Of a DNA stretch of 64,000 nt, positions 52,059 through 60,531 are shown one piece after another (the stretch's first letter is position 1; the number at the start of each line of letters is the position of its first letter). Under the pieces are notes generated by a model. The model searched no databases. It was given only the letters and a program-made list of their open reading frames with translations, and was not told where the DNA came from. The stretch covers positions 516,472 through 580,471 of the forward strand of contig NZ_JAKRWF010000004.1 of the NCBI RefSeq assembly GCF_022352215.1. Direction: 5' to 3'. Made by a program: the position numbers and the translations under genes. This DNA comes from Flavihumibacter cheonanensis (GTDB taxonomy: Bacteria > Bacteroidota > Bacteroidia > Chitinophagales > Chitinophagaceae).

Positions 52059-53483
52059 ATGACTAATATCTCAGGAACATTAAAAAGTATCCGTGACATC
52101 ATGTGGCAGGATACAGGATTAAATGGCGATGCGCAGCGTATTGAACAATTAGGCTGGATGCTATTTCTGAAAATTTTCTCCGACAAGGACTTTGAAATGG
52201 AGATGCTGAGTACTAAGTATAAGTCCCCTATCCCGATAGAGCTTCAATGGGCTAATTGGGCCGGAGATGATGAAGGAATGACCGGTGATGAGTTATTGGA
52301 ATTTATTGATCGAAAGCTATTCCCAACCTTAAGGAATATTAGTGTTCATTCTGGAAATAAAAGGGCTTTGATTGTTAGGGAGGTATTTGAAGGTAATCAC
52401 AACTACATGAAGAGTGGTACCAATATTCGGAAGGTACTCAACAAACTAAACGAGATTGATTTCAATAAGGCCAAAGACCGCCATGCTTTTGGTGAATTGT
52501 ATGAGAACATATTAAAAGAGTTACAAAGTGCTGGCAAAAGCGGGGAGTTTTATACACCCAGAGCCATTACACAGTTCATTACTGATATGATTGACCCCAA
52601 GCTGGGAGAAAGGATATTAGACCCTGCCTGTGGTACGGGAGGATTTTTGACCTGTGCCATTGAACACCTGATGAAACAGGCCAATAGTGTTGAGGACAGG
52701 CAAAGCATTGCAGAGAATCTGGCCGGGTGGGAATATAAGCCATTGCCTTATCTGCTGGCAACCACCAATCTTATCCTGCATGATATCGAAGTGCCCAATA
52801 TAACATTCAGGGATGCCTTAGACCAGCCACTTACCAATTACACAGAAAAACACAGGGTAAATGCCATACTGGCTAACCCACCCTTTGGTGGTATTGTGGC
52901 CAATAACAATGAAGCCAATTTTCCGCAAACCTACCGCACAAAAGAAAGTGCTGACCTGTTCCTGATAATGATGATACACCTGCTGAAACAGGGTGGAAGG
53001 GCAGGCATTGTGTTGCCAGACGGTAGCCTGACAGGTGAGGGAGTAAAACAAAGGGTAAGGCAACGGTTGCTGGAAGAATGTAACCTGCATACCATTATTC
53101 GCCTGCCCAATTCTGTTTTCCAGCCTTATGCAACGGTCGCTACTAACCTGCTGTTTTTTGAAAAGGGAAAGGCTACCAAAGAAATTTGGTACTACGAACA
53201 CCGGATGCCGGAAGGCTACAAAGCGTATAGCAAAACAAAACCCATACAGGTAAAGGAGTTTGACCCTATAAAGAAATGGTGGAAGAAAAGAAAGGAATCG
53301 GATGTATGCTGGAAAGTGGATATACAAACTATTAAAGACCGTGGCTATGATTTGGACATTAAGAACCCCACGAAGCAGGAAGAGAAACATGAATATACCA
53401 GTGCCGAACTAATGGAAATGCTGCACCAGTCTTTTTTGAAAAGTGATAAATTGTTGAACAAGTTGAAGGAGGCAGTGAAATGA
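52059..53483 (+). CDS. hsdM: Type I restriction-modification system M subunit
   Basis: 474 residues. N-terminal helical HsdM domain, then the N6-adenine methyltransferase with SAM motif DPACGTGGFL (about 187-196) and catalytic NPPFGG (about 273-278). It methylates adenine in the target with HsdS and is needed for both modification and restriction. It overlaps hsdS by 4 bases. A 186-base gap separates it from the DUF262 fusion gene. Confidence 0.96.
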   Translation: MTNISGTLKSIRDIMWQDTGLNGDAQRIEQLGWMLFLKIFSDKDFEMEMLSTKYKSPIPIELQWANWAGDDEGMTGDELLEFIDRKLFPTLRNISVHSGNKRALIVREVFEGNHNYMKSGTNIRKVLNKLNEIDFNKAKDRHAFGELYENILKELQSAGKSGEFYTPRAITQFITDMIDPKLGERILDPACGTGGFLTCAIEHLMKQANSVEDRQSIAENLAGWEYKPLPYLLATTNLILHDIEVPNITFRDALDQPLTNYTEKHRVNAILANPPFGGIVANNNEANFPQTYRTKESADLFLIMMIHLLKQGGRAGIVLPDGSLTGEGVKQRVRQRLLEECNLHTIIRLPNSVFQPYATVATNLLFFEKGKATKEIWYYEHRMPEGYKAYSKTKPIQVKEFDPIKKWWKKRKESDVCWKVDIQTIKDRGYDLDIKNPTKQEEKHEYTSAELMEMLHQSFLKSDKLLNKLKEAVK

Positions 53484-54952
53484 AGATTAGTTACGCAGAT
53501 TACATTAAGAAATCTGACGTTTCGGTATTAGTTGCCGAAGCAATTTTTCATGACCTCAATGAAAAATATCCTAATAAAAAAATTGAAGAAGTAGCCGATA
53601 CCACAAGTGGTGGTACTCCTCTAAGGGGGAATCATGATTATTACGGGGGTAATATTCCGTGGGTTAAATCAGGAGAGCTTAACGATGGATTTATTGATCA
53701 AGCAGAGGAATATATTACTGATAAGGGATTGGCAAATTCATCTGCTAAATTACATCCAGAAGGTACATTGTTAATTGCGATGTATGGTGCAACAGCAGGA
53801 AAGACAGCAATCACAAGAATAAAAACAGCTACAAACCAAGCAATTTGTGCTGTTTTTCCCAAACCTTGCGTTGAACGGGACTACTTGTTTTGGTTCTTTA
53901 AAGCCCATCGATATAAATTTATCGAAATGAGCAAAGGCGGGGCACAACCCAACATTAGCCAGACAGTAATTTTGAAAACACCTTTACCGATTCCTGAAAT
54001 AAATATTCAGAAAAAAATAATATCAATTCTCGAACGAGTAAGAAAATCAAATGACTTGGATTTGTCATTTATACCTGAAGAATACCGACCAACAGTATGC
54101 AAGGTATTTTCATCTAAGAACAATATTACCTCACTAGAAGCAGAACTTAATAACCAATACAGCTTACTCATCCAACTTCGTCAAGCCTTCTTGCGGGAAG
54201 CTATGCAGGGCAAACTGGTAATGCAAGATCCAAAAGACGGCCATGCAAGAGACCTGCTGGAGAAAATAAAAGATGAGAAAGCTAAGTCGGGTAAAAAAGA
54301 AAAAGAGCTGCCACCCATAAAACCGGAAGAAATACCTTTTGGGATTCCGGAGAATTGGGTGTGGTGCAGGTTGGGTGAAATATCATATATACAGACAGGA
54401 ATTGCACTTGGAAAGAAATTTGCAGGAAAACTGCATAAATATCCATACTTAAGAGTTGCAAATGTTCAGAGGGGTTCAGTAGATTTAAGTACAGTAAAAT
54501 ATCTCGAACTCCCAATAGAAATAGCAAAAAAATACTATTTAAAGCAATTTGATATCCTTGTCAACGAAGGAGGTGATTTTGATAAAGTTGGCCGGTGTGC
54601 CATTTGGGGAGCCTCCATACAGCCGTGTATTCATCAAAATCACATATTTGCTGTTCGAATTGATGGAGTCAATCAGCAATATTTTGAATATGCCATTAAT
54701 TCTGACTCCTCCAGAGATTATTTTTTGGGAACATACAAGAAGTCAACAAACCTTGCTTCATTGAACAAGACAAACTTGAACTTATTGCCCGTACCTCTTC
54801 CACCTCTTAATGAGCAAAATCGAATCGTAGAAAAGTTAAGCGAGTTAATGAACCTTTGTGATGACTTACAACAAAGCATACAGACTAGCCGCGATCAGAA
54901 TGAGTATTTATTGCAGCAGGTGTTAAAAGAGGCATTAATGGTAAATAAGTAA
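53480..54952 (+). CDS. hsdS: Type I restriction-modification system specificity subunit
   Basis: 490 residues with two target recognition domains. TRD1 (about 30-190) has GGTPLRGNHDYYGGNIPWVKSG and TRD2 (about 290-450) has IPENWVWCRLGEISYIQTG. Each is followed by a helical spacer (LRQAFLREAMQGKLV, then LCDDLQQSIQTSR). The first TRD's trailing conserved region contains AQPNISQTVIL. It defines the bipartite recognition sequence, which cannot be read from here. Confidence 0.95.
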   Translation: MKISYADYIKKSDVSVLVAEAIFHDLNEKYPNKKIEEVADTTSGGTPLRGNHDYYGGNIPWVKSGELNDGFIDQAEEYITDKGLANSSAKLHPEGTLLIAMYGATAGKTAITRIKTATNQAICAVFPKPCVERDYLFWFFKAHRYKFIEMSKGGAQPNISQTVILKTPLPIPEINIQKKIISILERVRKSNDLDLSFIPEEYRPTVCKVFSSKNNITSLEAELNNQYSLLIQLRQAFLREAMQGKLVMQDPKDGHARDLLEKIKDEKAKSGKKEKELPPIKPEEIPFGIPENWVWCRLGEISYIQTGIALGKKFAGKLHKYPYLRVANVQRGSVDLSTVKYLELPIEIAKKYYLKQFDILVNEGGDFDKVGRCAIWGASIQPCIHQNHIFAVRIDGVNQQYFEYAINSDSSRDYFLGTYKKSTNLASLNKTNLNLLPVPLPPLNEQNRIVEKLSELMNLCDDLQQSIQTSRDQNEYLLQQVLKEALMVNK

Positions 54953-54958
54953 CAGTCC

Positions 54959-55768
54959 ATGATAAAAATCACCGATATTGATTATTCGCTTCCGGTTGTT
55001 GAAGCCATCAGCTCGCACGAGCAGTTTACCACCGGGGCGAATAAACCTTTATTGGTTACAGCTGTTAATGAACATGGAAGCAAGGGTGATTATGTGGTAA
55101 AGTTCAGAGGAGCCGAACGAATGTCACCCGAAGCCTGTATGCGGGAATTGCTGGCAGCATTTATTGCCATGCAGATGGAAATTAAAGTGGTGAAGCCTGT
55201 CCTTGTCCATATTTCACCGGAGTTTGTTGAATTGTTAAAGGGAAGTGATGCATGGGGACTTGCCCACAAAAGCATTGGCTTTAATTATGGTTCGGAATAT
55301 GTGCCGGGTTACAAAACCATTCTTGTTAATGAAGAACTGAATAATCACCAGTTACCATTTGCCCAGCAGCTATTCTGTTTTGATGTCTTTATCCAAAACT
55401 CTGACCGTACAAAGGAGAAACCGAACATGATTACCAACGGTAATGAAATGGTAATTTTTGACCATGAACTCGCTTTTGGCTTTGCATTGGATATATTTAA
55501 GAATCCGACACCATGGCAACTAAGTGCCAATGACTTAGAATGGATAAACCGGCATTGTCTGCTGCCTTTTTTAAAGGGCAGGGATTTTGACTATGCGGGA
55601 TTCTCAGACAGGTTGAGTAACTTGAGCTCGGAATTCTGGCAGGCAGCAAAAGCCTTAATCCCGGAAGAGTGGCAATCCAAGCAATTTGAAACAATCAGGC
55701 AGTACCTGACTGCAATTTGTGAACACAAGGAATCGTTTATTACAGAACTCAAAAAACTGATGTTATGA
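54959..55768 (+). CDS. HipA-like kinase (HipA_2 type)
   Basis: 269 residues. The catalytic loop is seen as FIQNSDRTKEKPNM (about 144-157) and the metal-binding segment as VIFDHELAFGF (about 164-174), the HipA/PI3K-like kinase pattern. It lacks the N-terminal domain of full-length HipA. It overlaps the DUF3037 gene by 4 bases, a pairing I recognise as recurrent in bacteria. A toxin or signalling role is possible; no HipB partner is present. Confidence 0.85.
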   Translation: MIKITDIDYSLPVVEAISSHEQFTTGANKPLLVTAVNEHGSKGDYVVKFRGAERMSPEACMRELLAAFIAMQMEIKVVKPVLVHISPEFVELLKGSDAWGLAHKSIGFNYGSEYVPGYKTILVNEELNNHQLPFAQQLFCFDVFIQNSDRTKEKPNMITNGNEMVIFDHELAFGFALDIFKNPTPWQLSANDLEWINRHCLLPFLKGRDFDYAGFSDRLSNLSSEFWQAAKALIPEEWQSKQFETIRQYLTAICEHKESFITELKKLML

Positions 55769-56610
55769 AGACTTTACAGTATCAGGTTCTCCGGTATCTG
55801 CCGGACAGGGTGTCCGGTGAGTTTGTAAACTTGGGCGTAGTACTCTACGATGCTCAGGATAAAATACTGCGAGGCAAATTCATCAGCAAAATTGGCAAGA
55901 TTTCTGAATTTTTCCCGGAAGTGAACAGTCGTTACCTGATTAAATGCATAAAATCCATTCAACAATCGATAGCAGAAATCTCCCGGCAATTAGAATCGGA
56001 ATTTGAATTTGAGAAATACTCTTCTTTGGATGGTATTACAAAACAGGTTTTGCCGAAAGATGATAGTGCATTAATTTTCTCAGAAGTAAAAAAAACGCTG
56101 GATATAAATGCGGAGGTTGCGGTTAGTGATTTGTTTTCCCGTTTTGTCAGGATACAGGTAACCGATGAAGATGAAGAAATCAGAAGGGATAAAGAAGTGT
56201 GGAATAAGGTTTATAAGAAGCATTTTGATGAATCTGGTATTACTAAACATTTCCAGCATCATAAGGTAAAGACGCAAAATGATGAACTGGAGTTTGATAA
56301 AGCCTGGAAAAACGGAGCATGGAATTGTTTTGAATCAGTCTCGTTTAATTTAAACAGACCGGATGCCATAAAAAATAAAGTTTATAAATGGGTGGGAAAA
56401 CTTGATGAACTCAGCAGTGCTACAGAGCCTGTTCATATTTATCTTTTAAGCGTTTTACCTCATGAACATCCCGAGTTAAACAATTTTATCACAAAGAAAA
56501 TACAGTCGAAAAGCACTGATAAAACTAAAATTGAAATTATTTCTGAAGAACAATTGGAAATGGCAGCCAAGAAGATAAAACAGGAAATAGAGCAGCACAT
56601 ACAATCCTGA
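55765..56610 (+). CDS. DUF3037 domain protein
   Basis: 281 residues. The N-terminal half is DUF3037: YQVLRYLPDRVSGEFVNLGV with DAQDKILRGKFI, the typical opening. The C-terminal half is less conserved. It is coupled to the HipA-like kinase gene by an ATGA overlap and is the likely partner or antitoxin-like component. Confidence 0.87.
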   Translation: MKTLQYQVLRYLPDRVSGEFVNLGVVLYDAQDKILRGKFISKIGKISEFFPEVNSRYLIKCIKSIQQSIAEISRQLESEFEFEKYSSLDGITKQVLPKDDSALIFSEVKKTLDINAEVAVSDLFSRFVRIQVTDEDEEIRRDKEVWNKVYKKHFDESGITKHFQHHKVKTQNDELEFDKAWKNGAWNCFESVSFNLNRPDAIKNKVYKWVGKLDELSSATEPVHIYLLSVLPHEHPELNNFITKKIQSKSTDKTKIEIISEEQLEMAAKKIKQEIEQHIQS

Positions 56611-56639
56611 ATTTTCGGTTTCTTTGATGCCTTTGTACC

Positions 56640-57524
56640 ATGTTCTACCGACGAAAGGTTATATTAGCCCTCATACAAAGCTTTGGAGGCAGTTTGGGCA
56701 AAACCCAACTGCAAAAGCTACTACTGCTCTATACGCAGAAGCAGGAGAAGCCGGACTATCATTTTGTGCCGTATAAATTTGGCTGTTATTCCTTTCAGGC
56801 AGCTTCGGATATTTCCACCATGCAAAAGTACGGCCAGGTACAGGTTAGTAATAAAGGTATAGAAAAGGCTGACCCGGTGGATTATGTTAGCTTGCTAAAG
56901 GAAAAAGACCGGATGGCACTAAAGCAGCTTTATATCCTGCATGGTAACAAAGATTACAAAGACCTGATACATCATACCTATACACAGCATCCCTACTATG
57001 CTATTCATAGTGAAAGAGCAGAAAGATACCTGAATGCCGGAGAGCTTCAAAAAGTAGCTCAATATAGGCCCACCGCTTCCAAAACCATTCTTTATACAAT
57101 CGGGTATGAAGGCATTTCTTTAGAGCAATACCTGAACAAACTGATTGGAAAAGCTGTGCGGGTATTGGTAGATGTACGAAACAACCCACAGAGTATGAAG
57201 TATGGCTTTACCAAAAGCCAACTGCTGAATGCTTGTACCAGTGTAGGAATTGAATACCTGCATTTACCGGAGGTAGGCATAATTTCGGAGCAAAGACAAG
57301 AACTAACCTGTCAGGCTGATTACGACAAGCTGTTTGCCAAATACAGAAAAGAAACATTGCCCTATACTGTTTCCACGCAGGAAAAGATATTACACCTACT
57401 AAAAGAAAAGAAACGCATTGCCCTTACTTGTTTTGAAGCCAATATTTGCCAGTGCCACCGCAAACATCTGGCTGAAGCAATTATACAACTCCCCGGATGG
57501 GATTACGAACTAATCCATTTGTAA
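56640..57524 (+). CDS. DUF488 protein with an N-terminal SocA/Panacea-like domain
   Basis: 294 residues. Residues about 148-294 form DUF488: TIGYEGISLEQYLNKL, LVDVRNNPQSMKYGF, and IALTCFEANICQCHRKHLA with the Cys-His motif. Residues 1-135 resemble the SocA/Panacea-type domain (LGKTQLQKLLLLYTQ, then YHFVPYKFGCYSFQ), which occurs in antitoxins. The combination may join a defence or toxin-antitoxin element to the RM locus. Start 30 bases after the DUF3037 stop. Confidence 0.8.
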   Translation: MFYRRKVILALIQSFGGSLGKTQLQKLLLLYTQKQEKPDYHFVPYKFGCYSFQAASDISTMQKYGQVQVSNKGIEKADPVDYVSLLKEKDRMALKQLYILHGNKDYKDLIHHTYTQHPYYAIHSERAERYLNAGELQKVAQYRPTASKTILYTIGYEGISLEQYLNKLIGKAVRVLVDVRNNPQSMKYGFTKSQLLNACTSVGIEYLHLPEVGIISEQRQELTCQADYDKLFAKYRKETLPYTVSTQEKILHLLKEKKRIALTCFEANICQCHRKHLAEAIIQLPGWDYELIHL

Positions 57525-57612
57525 ATATCTCATCTCAAAGTATTGCTTACGTCCTGAAGAATGCATACCCATAAATCATTTCAATTATTTAAGTATATCG
57601 GCTATAATTTAT

Positions 57613-58143
57613 TTAATATATGGCATAACTAGTTCCAACATTATCCAATAATTTCACAACATTACTACCGTTAAAATCACACGAAAATAAACTAGACCAT
57701 GGGGCACTTGAAATAGTGGCTCTAAATATGATTTTTTGGTCAGTTGTTACTACGATAGCAGATCCATTTGTTTCAGGAGTTGCCTGGTTAAGACTAATTA
57801 AATAGCCACTCGGTAATGTAATATTTAATTTTTGGGGATTAGAACCATCAATATTTGCTTTCCAAATTTCATCTCCTCTAGTACCAGCAGGATTACTTCG
57901 GGAAAAGAAAATTAAGCTTGGTGCTGCGGATGTGGTGGTTTTAACTGACAATGTGCCATTGTTTGTGACATCTAAACCTTCTCCAACAATTATTCCGCCC
58001 AACCTGGATGAAGTTGCAGTGGGTAATATGTATGTACTCCCTCCAGATTGTGCATCTGAAGTCTTTTGGCAACTGACTTGAATAATGAAAATTGTTGTTG
58101 AAAAAAATAGAAGTACAATGGAGCTTTTTAGTATTTTATTCAT
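57613..58143 (-). CDS. Hypothetical lipoprotein
   Basis: 176 residues. The signal ends in a lipobox-like IQVSC (Cys at about 25). The rest holds G/S/T-rich strands and ANIDGSNPQKLN and CDFNGSNVVKLLD, which look like one or two beta-propeller (TolB-like) blades. No family is firmly recognised. It is on the strand opposite to the RM cluster and ends it. Confidence 0.6.
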   Translation of the reverse strand: MNKILKSSIVLLFFSTTIFIIQVSCQKTSDAQSGGSTYILPTATSSRLGGIIVGEGLDVTNNGTLSVKTTTSAAPSLIFFSRSNPAGTRGDEIWKANIDGSNPQKLNITLPSGYLISLNQATPETNGSAIVVTTDQKIIFRATISSAPWSSLFSCDFNGSNVVKLLDNVGTSYAIY

Positions 58144-58174
58144 GGGATATATTTTTTACAAAATTGAATTATTA

Positions 58175-58393
58175 TTATCTCGGACTAACATACTTAGCTA
58201 AGTTTATTCCTTTATTTATTTCGGTGTTGTAAGAAATAGGTAGTCCGGATTGTTGAACTACTTCTCGTACACCAATTTTTTGGAGATGTTCTGCATATTT
58301 TATTCCGAATAAATGAACCATGGTTACTTGTTCATTTTTTGGTGCATTTGAGTACATTTCTTTTAATGTGCTACTAAGCTGGTTTAATGTCAT
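58175..58393 (-). CDS. Small HTH-like hypothetical protein
   Basis: 72 residues. LSSTLKEMYSNAPKNEQVTM, then VHLFGIKYAEHLQKIGVREV and VQQSGLPISYNTEINKGI. The helical pattern with a GLPxSYxTEINKGI end recalls small HTH-like proteins common in Bacteroidota, usually of unknown role. It lies 31 bases upstream of the lipoprotein gene and could share its transcript. Confidence 0.6.
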   Translation of the reverse strand: MTLNQLSSTLKEMYSNAPKNEQVTMVHLFGIKYAEHLQKIGVREVVQQSGLPISYNTEINKGINLAKYVSPR

Positions 58394-58949
58394 TTGATAA
58401 AATTTAAATTGGTTAAAATTTATAATAAAGGTTACATAATTTAAATCTATTTGATTTATTTTAGTCTATTTGGGCTCAATGCTTTTGGACAATATTTTTC
58501 AATTTAGATATTCTAGATGCTTTTAGAATACGGGAAACCGGAAATCATTTCAATTGATATCCATTTTTTAGAAATTCCACCCCTTTCCTCCATTCCTCCC
58601 ACCTCCATTCCCCCTTCTTCCATACCCCCCACATGTCGTTCAGAACCCCTTTTTGGTCGTTCGTCGTGGTTTTTTGTCGATTCGCGAAGTTTATTTTTTT
58701 GAGTGAAAATTGCTTTCTAATCTTGTTTTGTCATTCAGAACAAACAGAACAACTACCGGTTACGCCCGACCGCCTTATGTAGCAAAGGGAGATAAGGCCC
58801 CAATGCTGCTTCGGGATAAATTAAGTATCATTTCCAGTTGCTCTCTCTGATGATGCACTCCGGCAATGCTGGTCCTGTGTTTGGCTCGCCGGGTGATAGC
58901 CTCCCTACCCAATTCAAATTAGCATCGGTGTTATTTCCCGACTGGCCGG
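58394..58949. other. Intergenic region left of the 11-bp array
   Basis: No gene supported. It contains a C-rich 15-bp repeat block (58584-58630) and otherwise no clear signal. Confidence 0.5.
58584..58630. repeat. 15-bp C-rich tandem repeat
   Basis: Three imperfect units of consensus ttCcTCCATtCCcCC, with the central A at 58592, 58607 and 58622 (15 bp apart). In one + frame the units would encode SIPPT/S pentapeptides (58517-58702), but that frame is short and ends in unrelated residues. Confidence 0.65.
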
Positions 58950-59032
58950 AACGGTTCCGGAACGATTCACTGACGGTTCCATAACGGTCAAGGAACGATC
59001 AACTAACGGTATAAGAACGGTACCTGAACGGT
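58950..59032. repeat. Eight AACGGT-type motifs at exact 11-bp spacing
   Basis: Cores at 58950 (AACGGT), 58961 (AACGAT), 58972 (GACGGT), 58983 (AACGGT), 58994 (AACGAT), 59005, 59016 and 59027 (all AACGGT). The intervening 5 bases vary. The reverse complement ACCGTT fits the core of LytTR-domain binding sites. The array ends 111 bases before the ATG at 59143, an expected regulatory position. A LytTR protein is encoded at 62845-63159. Confidence 0.92.
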
Positions 59033-59142
59033 CAAAAAATTTCGCCTGCTTTTACGAGGCTAAACCCCGCCTGCCATACCCTCCAGTCTGCCCACTCTTT
59101 AATCCGCTTCCCCTTTTTTTCATCCAATTAAAACTTAAAACA

Positions 59143-59709
59143 ATGGCACGTTCATCTAACAATGTCCTGACTCGTAATTACACCGGTACAGTAGCCGGAC
59201 AGTATTCCCTTCGCATGAAGGGCGATCAATCTATCCTGGCCGGACTTCCAAAGCCGCGAAAAGAAAGATCTGACACTGAAAAAACAAAGGCAGTTAAACG
59301 TAAGTTTTCCCTTGCTGTGATCTATGCAAAAAAAGCAATCGCCAACCCGGAACTCAAAGCCGCCTACCAGGCAATTGCTAAGAAAAACCAGTCTGCCTAT
59401 AATGCAGCGGTGCTGGATGCGCTCAAAGGTCCCGAAATCGACAACCTGCGTACAGATGGATACTCTGGTGCAGCCGGACAAGCACTCACTGTCCAGGCAA
59501 CCGACAACTTCCGCGTTACCAAAGTGAGCTTTGGTCTCTTTGCTCCCGATGGTAGTCTGCTCGAAGAAGGAGATGCCATCATGGATGATAATGGTTTCGA
59601 TTGGATCTATACCACCCAATCTGAAATCTCTTCTCCCGCCGGTACCATCATCCGGGTGATTGCAGAAGATGTGCCTAAAAATCGCAGCCAATTCGAGGCA
59701 GTGATCTAA
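59143..59709 (+). CDS. Unknown protein A of the 59-61 kb cassette
   Basis: 188 residues. The N-terminal strand pattern (VLTRNYTGTVAGQYSLRMKG) is followed by a helical part (KRKFSLAVIYAKKAIANPEL, then QSAYNAAVLDALKGPEID) and a C-terminal Ig-like beta domain (LTVQATDNFRVTKVSFGLFA, DGSLLEEGDA, IIRVIAEDVPKN). It is clearly related to the protein at 60020-60529 along helices and Ig-like part. No signal peptide is seen. The function is unknown. It is the first gene after the 11-bp motif array. Confidence 0.8.
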   Translation: MARSSNNVLTRNYTGTVAGQYSLRMKGDQSILAGLPKPRKERSDTEKTKAVKRKFSLAVIYAKKAIANPELKAAYQAIAKKNQSAYNAAVLDALKGPEIDNLRTDGYSGAAGQALTVQATDNFRVTKVSFGLFAPDGSLLEEGDAIMDDNGFDWIYTTQSEISSPAGTIIRVIAEDVPKNRSQFEAVI

Positions 59710-59761
59710 TCACCTGCTTCTCTTTTGAAAAACCAATTTTTTAATTATTCAATCTTCTATC

Positions 59762-59989
59762 ATGAAACAACAGGATATCGATCAACTGAGCATTGCTCAA
59801 AGAGCCAGCGCGGAAACGCCGAAGTTTTTTCTGAAACTCAGAAATATCGGGCTCGCTCTTGCCGGCATCAGTGCTGCACTGCTGGCCTCTCCGGTGGCAC
59901 TCCCCGCTATCATCACTACCATCGCCAGTTATATGGGTGTGGCAGCTACGGTTGCCAGCGCCGTTAGCCAGGTGGCTGTGAAAGGTTAA
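59762..59989 (+). CDS. Small hydrophobic protein, possible holin- or pore-like
   Basis: 75 residues. An N-terminal polar part (MKQQDIDQLSIAQRASAET) is followed by two hydrophobic segments separated by a short turn (about 26-45 LRNIGLALAGISAALLASPV and about 48-72 PAIITTIASYMGVAATVASA). The Ala/Gly-rich two-span plan fits holin-like or pore-forming peptides, but no family is recognised. It starts 52 bases after protein A and before protein B of the cassette. Confidence 0.7.
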   Translation: MKQQDIDQLSIAQRASAETPKFFLKLRNIGLALAGISAALLASPVALPAIITTIASYMGVAATVASAVSQVAVKG

Positions 59990-60019
59990 CCCCGTTTTTA
60001 ACTTCCAAAATCCTTTTCT

Positions 60020-60529
60020 ATGGCTATTACGATTAAAGCACTGGTGGATGCTTTCCTCCAGGCTTTGAAGGAACACAAAAAAGCGAAGCGCAAAAACCAT
60101 GTCTTAAACGAGGCCAATATTCGTTTTCGCAAGGCTGTTGCCTTTGCTAAAATGGTCCACAGGGATGCTACCTGGAGCCAGTTCTACCTGGAACAGGTTC
60201 CCAACTGCAAATCAGTCTTTCACCTGGCCCTGCGCGATGCACTGGTAGGGCCCCATCTCTGCCATCCGGTTATCCATCCCTCCAAACCTTGCAAGCCGCT
60301 TACTATGGAGGTACAGGCTTCCGATAATGTCGGGGTGGCACGGGTCTTCTTTCAATTCAAAAACAGCAAGGGTGAATTGCTCGAAGAGGGCAGGGGGATG
60401 CCTGGTGGTAAGGGCAGTACCTGGAGTTACTCCACCACAGCCCGCGCGAAAGACTTCAGTGCGTGTTTCGTCACCATCACGGCCTATGATCTGGCGGGTA
60501 ACAAGGCAGTCATCCATAAATCGCTCTAG
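60020..60529 (+). CDS. Unknown protein B, paralogue of the gene at 59143
   Basis: 169 residues. Helical part (NIRFRKAVAFAKMVHRDATW, ALRDALVGP) and Ig-like part (LTMEVQASDNVGVARVFFQF, GELLEEGRGM, FVTITAYDLAGNK). It shares the order DAL-x-GP, then Q-A-x-D-N-x-x-V, then LLEEG, and I-x-A-x-D with protein A. The N-terminal strand part of A is missing. It probably arose by duplication. A DUF5675 gene starts 2 bases after its stop. Confidence 0.78.
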   Translation: MAITIKALVDAFLQALKEHKKAKRKNHVLNEANIRFRKAVAFAKMVHRDATWSQFYLEQVPNCKSVFHLALRDALVGPHLCHPVIHPSKPCKPLTMEVQASDNVGVARVFFQFKNSKGELLEEGRGMPGGKGSTWSYSTTARAKDFSACFVTITAYDLAGNKAVIHKSL

Positions 60530-60531
60530 CT

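Noticed and set aside
57613..58393. Part of the RM cluster or a retron
   Set aside because: These genes are on the other strand, have no reverse transcriptase nearby, and the lipoprotein signal does not fit a defence effector.
58517..58702. 61-residue frame with SIPPT repeats
   Set aside because: It ends in unrelated residues and the repeat is better explained at DNA level; no start signal or neighbour supports it.
58950..59032. CRISPR or iteron origin
   Set aside because: The 11-bp period is too short for CRISPR and there is no replication protein gene nearby; iterons are normally 17-22 bp.
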